From an uncultured Saprospiraceae bacterium (GTDB lineage Bacteria; Bacteroidota; Bacteroidia; Chitinophagales; Saprospiraceae), in assembly GCA_937926205.1 (NCBI GenBank), contig CALEYL010000031.1:87650-151649 (forward strand): a stretch of 64,000 nt of DNA. Direction: 5' to 3'. The notes beneath the pieces were generated by a model, which saw only the letters and a list, made by a program, of their open reading frames with translations, had not been told where the DNA came from and made no database searches. Position numbers and translations under genes: made by a program. Positions within the stretch are counted from its first letter, which is position 1; the number at the start of each line of letters is the position of its first letter. Of this stretch, positions 8,801 to 17,273 are shown in pieces.

Positions 8801-11117
8801 AGCCGGAAGTCCGCACGACTATACGCCCGGCGGCTTCAATACCCTGGACTTCCAGATCAACGGAGACGGAGGAATGCATGCACTCCGTATAGAAGACGTC
8901 GGTAACACAACCTGCATTGCCGATACTATTTTTCATGCGCCGCAATGCCCTGATGCCTGCCAAATCCGCTTATCAACAGAAATGGTAGGGACTTGTAACG
9001 GGGAGGGACTGGTCAGTTACCAGATCATGGTGATGGCTTCCAATGTGGGAAGCAATGGTTTTAACTTTTTTGTGGACAATTTACCTTTGGCTGGAAACCC
9101 CTTCCCATACGGGGCTGGCGGCATCAGCCTGGTTGACATTGTCCTTCCCGGCGATGGACAAATCCACCTGATAGCTGTTGCAGACGCCAGTCAGGGTTCG
9201 TGCAGCGCTTCGGCGAGTATTCAAAGTCTGAACTGTGGCATTGGTTGTAATTTGGTTGTAAATGCAGTCCAGTCCGGCGCCTGCAATACTGTGGACCAGG
9301 TGCCTTTTAATGTAATGGTTCAGGCCACGACGCCGGGTAATGAAGGATTTGAACTGTTAATCGATGGCGTACCTGATCCGGGCAGTCCTTTTGTTTATCA
9401 GGCTAATGGCCTGACAACGGTTGCGGTGCTTTTGCCGGGAGATGGTTTGGCGCACAGCCTACAAGTCATCGATGTCGCTTTTGCGAATTGCCGGGACTCT
9501 GTCATTGTCCATACGCCGCTCTGTGGCGCCAATTGCGCCATGGGCAATTTTTCGATAGCGTACAATGTGCCCCAAACCTTTACGGTTGAGGTGCGCGACT
9601 TTAATTTTTTTCCAAATGATTTAACCGTGAGCGTGGGCGATACCGTTCGCTTTTTGTGGACCGGCCAGATCCCGCATACTACCACGTCGGATGTACTGGG
9701 TGGGCCGGACTCCTGGAACAGCGGCCTTCTGGGTCAGGGCTCGGTGTATGATTTGGTGATCGAATCGACAGGAAACCACCCCTATTACTGCATTCCCCAT
9801 GGTAGTCCGGGAGGCATTGGGATGTCAGGGATCATTCGGGTACAAAATCCCTGCGATGATGGCCGATTGAGCGTCCGCGTTACTTTTAGCGCCATCAACG
9901 GCAGTTTCGAGGGTTATTCCGTTTACCTCGACGACGATGAATTCATTACCAGTGGTTTGTATCAACCTTCCGGAACAAATCAGGTGGTTTTTACTGTTCC
10001 GGGGGACGGCGCTTTGCACCATGTTCTGATTCAGGATGCAACCGATCCCGACTGCCAGTTGCACGAACATTTTGACATGCCCGATTGTGGCGATCCATGC
10101 TTTGGGTTTGAAGCGCAGTTTGCCTATCAAATCAATTATCAAACCCTCGAGGTTCAGTTTACAGATGCCTCAGCCGGAATGCCACAAACCTGGATGTGGG
10201 CATTTGGCGACGGGCAGACTTCAACAGAAGCAAATCCCGTTCATACTTTTGAACCTGGGGCCTACCCCGTCTGCCTCGCTATAGAAAACGATGATCTTGG
10301 TTGTGTGAATGTTTTTTGCGACACCCTCTATCTAAATCTGGTCGTATGCGAACCCTCTTTTGTTTTGGAACACGATGGATTGACGGTGTTTTTCAAAGAC
10401 CATTCACAAACAAGTCAACCCATCAACAATTGGATCTGGACTTTAGGTAATGGCCAGCAGATCGTCGGAGAGGCCAACCCCAGTTTTACGTATACGTCCT
10501 TAGGCATTTACCAAATCTGTCTGACCATTGAAACCGACTCCTGTACGGCGACTGTTTGCCAACAAATTGATCTGAGTAACCCTTGTCTGGCCTTCACACC
10601 CGACTTCAGCTATGCCATTGATCTGGAACACTTTTCGGTCCAGTTCGCCGATCAAACAGCGGGAAGTCCGCACCGCTGGCTCTGGGGTTTTGGCGACGGC
10701 GTAACTTCGGATCTGCAAAACCCGAATCATACCTATAGCCACGAAGGCGTTTACAACATTTGCCTGTTGGTGCAGGATACGATAAACGGGTGCAATAAAG
10801 CACATTGCGAGCTGTTGTACTTAGGTGTCACCGGTACGCATTCGCCGGACATGGCAACCAGCGAGTTGCTGATATTTCCCAATCCGGCAAGTACAAACTC
10901 AACACAGTGGTGGGTAAAAGGACTGGATGCTTCGGATCACAACCGCTCGATTGATTACCGCATTATGGATCTGAGTGGACGGCTATTCCAAAAAGGGCTG
11001 GTTCCGGGGAGCGAACAGATGGCATTGCCCGTCTTCAGTCCGGCGCCACCGGGTGTTTATTTCATCGAAATCCGGTCAGAAAAGCGCATTTACCGGGGAA
11101 AATTGATCGTTCAGTAA
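5802..11117 (+). CDS. Giant T9SS-exported protein with four cupredoxin (plastocyanin-like) domains and PKD domains
   Basis: The product has 1771 residues with a signal peptide ending VHAQ. Domain order: PKD (about 28-100); four cupredoxin domains at about 204-300, 495-586, 780-870 and 1258-1347; ten ~85-residue Ig-like repeats between them (each ending near a PGDG-x-x-H and a T/APxC); three PKD domains (about 1430-1680, with FGDG motifs); and a T9SS type A sorting domain (about 1690-1771, IFPNPA to KLIV). Every cupredoxin keeps all four type-1 copper ligands. In the first, His244, Cys282, His285 and Met293 sit in GGHTSTSD and HPYYCIPHG-x7-M, and the same HPYYCIPHG signature recurs in all four. 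The family moves single electrons or stores/senses copper. Here the protein should be anchored or released at the cell surface, so extracellular electron transfer or copper binding is an inference. It is monocistronic and convergent with the CotH gene, 23 bp away. Confidence 0.92.
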   Translation: MTIPLRTLNLTLFFLAATFSGVHAQTCQAGFSYVLNGLSVQFTQESTASSTITGFLWDFGDGASSTLANPEHTYTDSEDLMVCLTITTADGCTDQFCAEVEPCQLNLTVSVGDCNTNGEIPLGINITDVFGNAREINISIDGVLLPGSPFLIDNDLPVFTNALINGDGLVHTISVVSTHNAACTASYTFTAPDCASSCFLSGLNVAIAQGAIKTVNVGSNFFNPVNTTIEVGELVRFNWTTGGHTSTSDATSGPDSWNSGLLGAGATYDVRIKNPGIHPYYCIPHGGPGGVGMSGMIVANCPNGNNFTLQITFNTTQAGAQGYNFRIDGVLQPGSPFAYNGTGLQSLSATMAGDGQDHTFEIADAGDPGCSQIRTFTAPDCGAAPTCSMSVSAQQNGGCNVANQIEVSVQINSVNGGAAGFEVLFDGVASGGPYVYSATGVTTVSIFVPGDGQSHTISARDLNTPTCEGSTLFVAPDCSTPCNLGNITAATGGGITHIVEVQDFQFVPQNLTIAAGDRVEWHWTGSVAHTSTSDAATGADSWNSDLLHHGATYLSPVLSAGIHPYYCIPHGAPGGIGMTGVITVQANCANGQVPIALSFTESGGGFGGFQVWVDSVAAGTFAYAASGFDTINVLVPGDGMPHTLLVQDAENPDCSASVAITTPDCNASTCRLTLQAQENGPCDTLLQLPVEVLITDLGGGEGGFILFADSVLVDTFLYGANDSTLVSLLLPGDGLPHIFFAADLSDSMCIASDTLTTPNCMLPCQLSNLLLASGGGGDPVIHTVEVVDFSFIPNHINVQVGDIVRFIWNGHVQHTTTSDAITGPDVWNSGLLGHGSVFDVTITSEGVHPYYCIPHGAPGGIGMAGDITATPPCQDGMVSVAVSFDATMGSSQGYEVFVDGVQTGGPFAYNDPNGSNQTTVMVAGDGLTHNISLQDVDGAECGISADIQTPNCAGGCNIANLDIQFPDTTCNNGMIPASLSFTAAGSGDQGYHVFIDGILEAGSPHDYTPGGFNTLDFQINGDGGMHALRIEDVGNTTCIADTIFHAPQCPDACQIRLSTEMVGTCNGEGLVSYQIMVMASNVGSNGFNFFVDNLPLAGNPFPYGAGGISLVDIVLPGDGQIHLIAVADASQGSCSASASIQSLNCGIGCNLVVNAVQSGACNTVDQVPFNVMVQATTPGNEGFELLIDGVPDPGSPFVYQANGLTTVAVLLPGDGLAHSLQVIDVAFANCRDSVIVHTPLCGANCAMGNFSIAYNVPQTFTVEVRDFNFFPNDLTVSVGDTVRFLWTGQIPHTTTSDVLGGPDSWNSGLLGQGSVYDLVIESTGNHPYYCIPHGSPGGIGMSGIIRVQNPCDDGRLSVRVTFSAINGSFEGYSVYLDDDEFITSGLYQPSGTNQVVFTVPGDGALHHVLIQDATDPDCQLHEHFDMPDCGDPCFGFEAQFAYQINYQTLEVQFTDASAGMPQTWMWAFGDGQTSTEANPVHTFEPGAYPVCLAIENDDLGCVNVFCDTLYLNLVVCEPSFVLEHDGLTVFFKDHSQTSQPINNWIWTLGNGQQIVGEANPSFTYTSLGIYQICLTIETDSCTATVCQQIDLSNPCLAFTPDFSYAIDLEHFSVQFADQTAGSPHRWLWGFGDGVTSDLQNPNHTYSHEGVYNICLLVQDTINGCNKAHCELLYLGVTGTHSPDMATSELLIFPNPASTNSTQWWVKGLDASDHNRSIDYRIMDLSGRLFQKGLVPGSEQMALPVFSPAPPGVYFIEIRSEKRIYRGKLIVQ

Positions 11118-11140
11118 AAACAATCAGACGTGTCCCGCGA

Positions 11141-12775
11141 TCAGGGCGCCAGAACCACCTTTCCCTGTGCTACCGGAATATTCGCCCGCAGCAGGCGCCA
11201 GAAGTAGATGCCTTGCGGGTAATTCCCGTTCAGTTCTATGGGAATGGCGACGTCGCCGGAAAGGCCATTGTTCCGAAGCACCAGCCGGCCTGTAGCATCG
11301 TAAAGCACAAAGTCGTATATCCCCGAAAAGGAAGAAGTACTGGCAGTGCGCGGCAGATTCAGGAACAGCGTTTCGCTTGCCGGGTTGGGATGTAAACTCG
11401 CCTCGCGTGCCGGGATGATTACTGGTACAGTATCTACCAGCAAAAAAATATGCTGATCCATCCAGTTTAGGCGATTGGTCAGCCAGGTCCTTAGATAGTT
11501 AATTTCTTCGTTATAGTTGTTGCCGATAAAAGAGTTTGGCCAAACATACTGACCAAAGACCGGCCAGCGCTGAAAATTGCGTACCTGGGCCTGGGCCAGG
11601 AGGGCTACATTGGCGTCAATTTCGCCAAATATACTGGCATTGCTCCATGCGCCTTCGCGCAATTCAGCCCAGCGTTCTGCAATTCGCAGACCAAAAGCAG
11701 GGTCGCTCAACAGGCGTTTCCACCAAAAATGGATTACCCAGGCGTCGCCCCCGCAAATGTTGTTAAAATCTTTGGCCCAGCCCGTATAATCCGCGCCTCC
11801 GCAATAGTCGCCAATGCCAAGGCCAATGTTGAAATCCCAGATAGGGCCCATGCCGATTTTCCCGCCTTCGTCATCGCGGTGTTTATAGAAATAGGCACTC
11901 AGGCGATAGCCGTCTACATTTTTGCCAAGTTCCTGCAACAGCAGGTAATCTACCCAGGTATCCACATCAATCCAATCGGGATAATGGGTGGCAAAATCCG
12001 GCGCAACCAGCATGTTTTCAAAATCTTTGATGTGCTGCTGGATATAAGCTGCCTGCTCCGGCTCGATATCGTCTTCTTTAGGGTAGTGGTACTGAAACCA
12101 GGTCTGTTGCCAGCTCCCCGGAATGGGTGGATAATTAGAGACCCAGTTGCCGCCAAGGCTCCCGCCAGAGCCGTATTTATCCATGCGGAGGATGTATCCG
12201 CCGGTCAGGGCGTTGCCGCTAATGTCTTCTTCTTCCAATTTTTTTATCGCGACGCGGTTTGGGTCTCTTTTCACCGTTTCAATGAGCGCATAAACGCCTT
12301 TGTAATCATTATTGATGACCACTTCGCAATAACGCGTGCGGGGCGACCAGGGCAGTGCGGCACGGGCATAGGTGTGCATAAGAACGTCCCGCATCAGGGT
12401 TTTATCATTGAGGGGAGCGATGAGTGCCCAGTCACTTTCAGAAGGCATACCCAGTAATGGCACATTCAGATCTTCCCCATTGGCGTCACGGGTTTCAATT
12501 CCATAAGGTTTTTTTGCATAGCCCTGAGAAGAAGAGCCCCTTAGCTCAATGCCAATGGTCCCGTTATACCCATTAAAAGGATCATTGATGTGGTTGGTTT
12601 GCCCCGGGCCATTGTCAATAATCCCCATAGAAGCCGTTATTTTCGGCTCGTTGGGAATGGTTACCCCAAAAGTATTGATCACCACAATCGGCAGGTTGGA
12701 TTGCGTCAGAGTTTGCGCAAACAATCCAACATAAAAAGCAATGGCGCCTATGCTCAGTAAAAGTCGCTTCATCAT
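11141..12775 (-). CDS. CotH kinase family protein with T9SS type A sorting domain
   Basis: The product has 544 residues with a signal peptide (MMKRLLLSIGAIAFYVGLFA). Residues about 70-420 match the CotH family: GIELRGSSSQGYAKKPYGIE, then SDWALIAPLNDKTLMRDVL, a YKGVYALIE segment, and the metal/ATP-site-like GPIWDFNIGLG. In Bacillus CotH phosphorylates spore-coat proteins. The bacterial secreted homologues are widespread and mostly untested, so protein-kinase activity outside the cell is inferred. The last ~80 residues (LHPNPASETLFLNL to GKVVLAP) form a type A sorting domain for T9SS export. It converges on the cupredoxin-repeat gene. Confidence 0.9.
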   Translation of the reverse strand: MMKRLLLSIGAIAFYVGLFAQTLTQSNLPIVVINTFGVTIPNEPKITASMGIIDNGPGQTNHINDPFNGYNGTIGIELRGSSSQGYAKKPYGIETRDANGEDLNVPLLGMPSESDWALIAPLNDKTLMRDVLMHTYARAALPWSPRTRYCEVVINNDYKGVYALIETVKRDPNRVAIKKLEEEDISGNALTGGYILRMDKYGSGGSLGGNWVSNYPPIPGSWQQTWFQYHYPKEDDIEPEQAAYIQQHIKDFENMLVAPDFATHYPDWIDVDTWVDYLLLQELGKNVDGYRLSAYFYKHRDDEGGKIGMGPIWDFNIGLGIGDYCGGADYTGWAKDFNNICGGDAWVIHFWWKRLLSDPAFGLRIAERWAELREGAWSNASIFGEIDANVALLAQAQVRNFQRWPVFGQYVWPNSFIGNNYNEEINYLRTWLTNRLNWMDQHIFLLVDTVPVIIPAREASLHPNPASETLFLNLPRTASTSSFSGIYDFVLYDATGRLVLRNNGLSGDVAIPIELNGNYPQGIYFWRLLRANIPVAQGKVVLAP

Positions 12776-12971
12776 CTCAAAAATTAGGCAAAAACAAAAA
12801 ACAAGTTGTGAATTGGGGAGTGGTATTCATTGGGCTCCTCCACAAAACGATCTGCAAACAACAAAATTAAACTGGAATAAGCCCAATTTTTCAAAAAAAG
12901 GCAAGGGGAATTGCCAAAATGTGTAATGCCGAATGCGGTTCAGCGAAATAAGCTCCGAACAACGCTTAGAG

Positions 12972-14252
12972 TTACAAATCAAATCCAATGTCTTTCCGGT
13001 AGTATTTACCTTCAAAATCAATTGTTTCCGCAGCTTCCAAAGAAGTCGCCACTGCTTCCCTGAAATCAACCGCACAGGTCGTCAGGGCAAGTACCCGGCC
13101 CCCATTGGTGACCACCTCCTCGCCTTCCTGTTTCGTTCCGGCATGAAAAACCAGGCTGTCTGAAGGCTCATCGAGGCCACTGATGACCTTTCCTTTTTCA
13201 TAATCTCCGGGATAACCGCCTGAAACAAGGATGACGGTTGCAGCAGCAAAAGGGGCTTCATTAACCACCACATCCGCCAATTGCCCCTGAGCAAGCGCCC
13301 GGAGCATGGCAACCAGATCGTTGTTCAAACGGGGAAATACAACTTCAGTTTCCGGATCGCCCATGCGGCAATTGTATTCAATGACATATGGATCGCCGTC
13401 AACCTCAATGAGGCCGATAAAAATAAAGCCATGGTAGTCCATCCCACGTCGCTGGATTCCGGCAATGGTTGGTTGAATGATGCGGGTTTCTACTTTTTGC
13501 ATCAACGCGGGTGTCACAAACGGCGGCGGAGAAACTGCGCCCATGCCCCCTGTATTAGGGCCTGTATCGCCTTCTCCGATGCGTTTGTAGTCTTTAGCAA
13601 CCGGTAAAATTTTGTAAGACTGGCCATCCGTAAGCACAAACACCGAAAACTCGATGCCGCTCAAAAATTGCTCTACCACTACCCTGTTCCCGGCTGCGCC
13701 GAATTTTCCGCCCAACATGTCGCGCAATTCAGCCTGTGCTTCGGCAACGGTTCCGCAAATGACCACCCCTTTTCCCGCCGCCAGGCCGTCTGCCTTGAGC
13801 ACAACAGGCAAGGCATGCCGGGCTACATAATCGAGCCCTTCATCAAGGGTTGCTGCAGTAAATTCGCGATAAGCCGCCGTCGGGATGCCCTGCTCCTCCA
13901 TAAACACTTTGGCAAATGCTTTACTGCCTTCCAGTTGTGCGCCCACCCGGGATGGGCCGATCACCGGAATATGAGCCAGCGTTGGGTCGGCCGCAAAATA
14001 ATCCCAGATGCCGTTCACCAGAGGGTCTTCAGGGCCAACGACCACCATATCGATATGCTCCTCCAACACCAGTTGCCGGACAGCAGGAAAATCATTGGGA
14101 TTGAGGGCGACATTACGTCCATGTTGAGCAGTTCCGGCATTTCCCGGCGCGATGATCAGCTTTCCACAAAGCGGGCTCTGGCTCAATTTCCAGGCAAAAG
14201 CATGCTCGCGACCACCGCCGCCAAGAAGAAGGAGATTGATTTTTTCAGACAT
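12972..14252 (-). CDS. purD: Phosphoribosylamine--glycine ligase (GAR synthetase)
   Basis: The product has 426 residues, the normal length of PurD (EC 6.3.4.13), the second enzyme of de novo purine synthesis, which joins 5-phosphoribosylamine and glycine with ATP. Visible landmarks are the N-terminal LLLGGGGREHA, PGNAGTA, the VVGPEDPL segment, the ATP-grasp LKADGLAAGKGV stretch, GEGDTGPNTGGMGA and YNCRMGDPETEV. It is a stand-alone gene here, not in a pur operon. A TATTTTTGC box lies about 80 bp upstream. The upstream spacer holds a short AGATATTAGAT low-complexity run. Confidence 0.97.
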   Translation of the reverse strand: MSEKINLLLLGGGGREHAFAWKLSQSPLCGKLIIAPGNAGTAQHGRNVALNPNDFPAVRQLVLEEHIDMVVVGPEDPLVNGIWDYFAADPTLAHIPVIGPSRVGAQLEGSKAFAKVFMEEQGIPTAAYREFTAATLDEGLDYVARHALPVVLKADGLAAGKGVVICGTVAEAQAELRDMLGGKFGAAGNRVVVEQFLSGIEFSVFVLTDGQSYKILPVAKDYKRIGEGDTGPNTGGMGAVSPPPFVTPALMQKVETRIIQPTIAGIQRRGMDYHGFIFIGLIEVDGDPYVIEYNCRMGDPETEVVFPRLNNDLVAMLRALAQGQLADVVVNEAPFAAATVILVSGGYPGDYEKGKVISGLDEPSDSLVFHAGTKQEGEEVVTNGGRVLALTTCAVDFREAVATSLEAAETIDFEGKYYRKDIGFDL

Positions 14253-14332
14253 TAGATGGAAGATGTGAGATATTAGATATTAGATTTTAGATGTGAGACT
14301 TCAGATCTTGTCCGGGTTTTATCGGAAAATAG

Positions 14333-14340
14333 CAAAAATA
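14333..14340 (-). promoter_or_regulatory. Putative -7 box of purD
   Basis: On the minus strand it reads TATTTTTG followed by C, matching TAnnTTTG, 81 bp upstream of the purD ATG at 14252. No PurR-like operator was recognised. Confidence 0.4.
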
Positions 14341-14445
14341 GGGATTTTCAGATAAGCTTTGCAGGCTGAAAGTGTGTAAATGGACGATGTTTTTGCTTTT
14401 TACCTTTTGCAGAATCATATCCGGCTGGAAATTAGAAAATTGACC

Positions 14446-15882
14446 TCACTGTAAAATTCCCCGCTCAAACAACTTTCCCTGGATGGCCTGATAGGCTTCG
14501 GGGATATGGCCGCTCACTTCCCGGAGTAAGTCCAGCAGCTGTGGAAGGCGGTCGGGTTCCGAGGCGGTTGGTGCAATGGGATGCAGCAAAGTAGCCGTCA
14601 GATCATTGAAAGAGAGCAGGCTCTCTTTGTACTCTGCAATGGCATGATACCAGCGGATGGTGGGCAGGTAAGTCGCTTTCTTTTCGTATTGCCGGTCATG
14701 TTGCAGCAACTGGTATTTTTTTACGGCTTTGATCAGCTTGTCGTATTTTTTTTGCTGCAGTAAGGCATCCAGATAAGCTGAAAAGAAGAGGTGCCAGCGG
14801 TATTCGAAAATTTCGCGGCGATAAGCCGAAAGGAATGACTCTCCGTAGTTTTCTGCACTGCGGTACTGCTGGTTATAGTTGAGACACTTGATGTAAAAAG
14901 CAACAAATCCGATTTTGCTGTGAAAACTCTTGGTTTCTTTGGCTTCTGAATAGGCTTCTTTCATCACCTGAAGCGCTTCTTTGTACTTTTTGCTGCGCAA
15001 CAGTACAGCGGCTAAGTTGTTGACATAGTGGAGGTAATCGCTGTTTTTACTGCGCACCGAAAGATAGCCGTAATAGGCCGCTTTGTCCCATTCATGAAAC
15101 TTACTGTGCAACAATAAACGGTTGTTGTAATAATTGGCCAGCAAACGCTTCGAATAGTAAATGCCCTTTTTGAAAAGGCTGTCCAGATAATCGTACTTTT
15201 CCAACACCGGCTCCAGGCGGCGGTAATTGTAATACATGAAAGTCAGGCGTACCAAAGCCAGATACCGATTCAATCCGTCGAGCGATTCATTGTAAAAAAC
15301 ATCCGTCAGCCATTGCTCCCACTGGATGGATTCGGCAGAAGAATTGGAATACTGGTTCACAATATCCATGGTTGCTTCATGGATTTTTTCACTGACGGCT
15401 TTTGATTGCAGGTAGTTGTCGCGATGGGTTTTTAAAAATTCATTTGCCACCTGGTGATCCTCATAGCGCATGCGGATGAGCAAATAATGCCGGTACAATT
15501 CAACCAGTTCGTAAAATTTGGTAAAGAAAAAACTGTAGCGCGGGAAATGGAGGATGGTTTTAAGCAGGCGTTTTTCTTCTTCGGGTTGAATGGCATCCGT
15601 CATGATTTGCCGTTCCATGTCGTTCATCCACTCGAACTGCTGGTCTACGTCAATTGCATTCAGCCGCTCGGTAATCCAGGTTTTGAGGTTAGAGTATTTC
15701 CGTTTGTCGATGCTTTCATCATAAGCCGTGTGCGCAGTAATGTGGCTGCAGTTGTCGTGTACACGTTGAAGAACAGAGAGTTTGACTTTATCGTCAAATT
15801 GCTGGATCGCCAATAAATGAGTCGTCTCGTGTGGCAGGAGCGTATTGGCAAATTCAGTAAACTTTTGCAGTTTGCTGCGCAT
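14446..15882 (-). CDS. All-helical protein of unknown function (TPR-like)
   Basis: The product has 478 residues, with no signal peptide or membrane span. The sequence is almost wholly amphipathic helix with many aromatic-basic pairs (YSKRLLANYYNN, KYKEALQVMKEAYSEAKE, YNQQYRSAENYGESFLSAYR). The 34-residue-like spacing of A/G and Y positions in the second half suggests degenerate tetratricopeptide-type repeats, that is, a protein-binding solenoid. I do not recognise a named family. The minus-strand gene at 35490 has a similar length and look. It sits 109 bp downstream of the FabG-like gene and may or may not be co-transcribed with it. Confidence 0.7.
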   Translation of the reverse strand: MRSKLQKFTEFANTLLPHETTHLLAIQQFDDKVKLSVLQRVHDNCSHITAHTAYDESIDKRKYSNLKTWITERLNAIDVDQQFEWMNDMERQIMTDAIQPEEEKRLLKTILHFPRYSFFFTKFYELVELYRHYLLIRMRYEDHQVANEFLKTHRDNYLQSKAVSEKIHEATMDIVNQYSNSSAESIQWEQWLTDVFYNESLDGLNRYLALVRLTFMYYNYRRLEPVLEKYDYLDSLFKKGIYYSKRLLANYYNNRLLLHSKFHEWDKAAYYGYLSVRSKNSDYLHYVNNLAAVLLRSKKYKEALQVMKEAYSEAKETKSFHSKIGFVAFYIKCLNYNQQYRSAENYGESFLSAYRREIFEYRWHLFFSAYLDALLQQKKYDKLIKAVKKYQLLQHDRQYEKKATYLPTIRWYHAIAEYKESLLSFNDLTATLLHPIAPTASEPDRLPQLLDLLREVSGHIPEAYQAIQGKLFERGILQ

Positions 15883-15990
15883 GAAAAAAGAGGATTTTTA
15901 CAAATGGGAAACAGGCTCTGAAATTACGCCATTTGTACAAAAATCCTGCGTTTTTGGTGTTTTTTCATTAAGATACCCTGCAGTCCGGCA

Positions 15991-16734
15991 CTAAAGCGTC
16001 AACCCGCCATCCACACTAACCACTGCGCCATTGATGAAGGCTGCTTCATCTGAAGAAAGAAATACATACAAATAGGCCACCTCCTCAGGCGTACCCAGTC
16101 TGCCCGCAGGCGCCTTGTCGCGCATACCCTCCAAAACTTTTTCCGGAATGTTGTCGGTCATTTCCGTTTGAATGAAACCGGGCGCTACTGCGTTGGCGGT
16201 GATGCCCTTGCGGCCAAATTCGCGTGCCCACACTTTGGTCATGGCAATCACGCCGGCTTTGGTTGCGGCGTAGTTCGTTTGTCCGAAATTGCCGTATAAA
16301 CCGACCACCGACGAAGCAGTTACGATGCGGCCGTACTGCTGTGCTTCCATGTAAGGATAAACTGCTTTAGTACAATTGAACACGCCGGTCAGGTTCACAT
16401 CAATGACGGTCTGCCATTGTTCGGCAGTCATTTTTTTGAAGCTGGAATCCCGGGTGATGCCGGCGTTGTTGATCAGGATATGTATGGCGCCAAATGCAGA
16501 ATGAACAGCTTCCGCTGCTTTTATCGCCGCGTCAAGATCATTTGTATTAACGGGATAAAACTGTGCGCGGTAGCCCTGTTCGCGCAATTCAGCAGCAAAC
16601 GCTTCACCTTTTTCAGCGTTGATGTCCCAAATGGCCACTGCTGCGCCTTCCTGAACAAATTGTAATGTAGTTGCCCTGCCGATGCCGCTGGCGCCCCCGG
16701 TGACGATGGCGATTTTGTTGTTGAGTCTTTGCAT
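15991..16734 (-). CDS. SDR-family oxidoreductase, FabG-like (3-oxoacyl-ACP / acetoacetyl-CoA reductase)
   Basis: The product has 247 residues, the classical short-chain dehydrogenase length. The NAD(P)-binding TGGASGIGR is at residues 12-20. NNAG is present, then the catalytic Ser in ASSVVGLYG and the Y-x3-K pair in NYAATK, and a C-terminal GAVVSVDGGLTL. The overall sequence is closest in feel to beta-ketoacyl-ACP reductase FabG or acetoacetyl-CoA reductase PhaB, which reduce a 3-oxoacyl thioester with NADPH. No other fatty-acid or PHA genes are adjacent, so the physiological substrate is open and no symbol is assigned. Confidence 0.88.
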   Translation of the reverse strand: MQRLNNKIAIVTGGASGIGRATTLQFVQEGAAVAIWDINAEKGEAFAAELREQGYRAQFYPVNTNDLDAAIKAAEAVHSAFGAIHILINNAGITRDSSFKKMTAEQWQTVIDVNLTGVFNCTKAVYPYMEAQQYGRIVTASSVVGLYGNFGQTNYAATKAGVIAMTKVWAREFGRKGITANAVAPGFIQTEMTDNIPEKVLEGMRDKAPAGRLGTPEEVAYLYVFLSSDEAAFINGAVVSVDGGLTL

Positions 16735-16996
16735 GATGAATTTTATCTTATTTGGTACAGGTTCCTGATACAGTGTAGTAAAGGTACAACTCCCGATAGA
16801 AGCTGATTCTTTAAAAAAGGTAACCTTTCGTAAAAAAACACGATTGACCTTAACCGAAACCGCACCCGGTACAATCGATTAAGTTTTAAAAATCAATACA
16901 TTGTAAAAAAACAATAATGGGATCGACTCAAGCTTATGATCGAATCTATTTTCTGCCTTCCGATCAAGTTCAGAATCCCGGAATGCTGAAAACGCT

Positions 16997-17004
16997 TACC
17001 TTTG
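16997..17004 (+). promoter_or_regulatory. Putative -7 box upstream of the giant adhesin
   Basis: TACCTTTG followed by C is an exact TAnnTTTG(C) match. It is 270 bp from the ATG at 17274, so the leader would be long and would include the heptamer tandem repeat. Confidence 0.35.
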
Positions 17005-17260
17005 CAAGGATCTGGTATCCGGTTAAATTCCTGACTTTAACATACCGACATCCAGCGAATAGCGTTAGTGTGAGGTCTTAGTGGTGACGGGTTGCTTGAT
17101 TTAGAAAGGTAAAGGTTATCCAAGGTTAAAGGTTAAAGGTTAAAGGTTAAAGGTTAAAGTGGGGCAGACTGTTTTTATTGAGCATGATTCTCCTTCTACC
17201 TTCTGCCCTCTACCTTCTACCCTTTGCCAAACATTCATTCCCAAAAACGAATTCCTCCAA

Positions 17261-17266
17261 AGGAGG
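17261..17266 (+). promoter_or_regulatory. Strong Shine-Dalgarno deciding the adhesin start
   Basis: AGGAGG lies 7 nt upstream of the ATG at 17274. A canonical Shine-Dalgarno is uncommon in Bacteroidota, and its spacing favours this ATG over the in-frame ATG at 17178, which would add 32 residues before the signal peptide. Confidence 0.6.
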
Positions 17267-17273
17267 CCGCTTT

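Larger units (their letters stand above)
16735..17273. repeat. 539-bp spacer with a GGTTAAA heptamer tandem repeat and a pyrimidine-rich run
   Basis: From 17122 to 17159 there are about five consecutive copies of the 7-mer GGTTAAA. It is followed at about 17190-17228 by repeated CCTTCTACC/CCCTCTACC units. No gene is supported in the spacer. It also carries the promoter-like box at 16997 and the ribosome-binding site at 17261. Confidence 0.6.

Noticed and set aside
11729..12457. Plus-strand open frame of 242 codons
   Set aside because: Antisense to the CotH domain; no signal peptide or domain.
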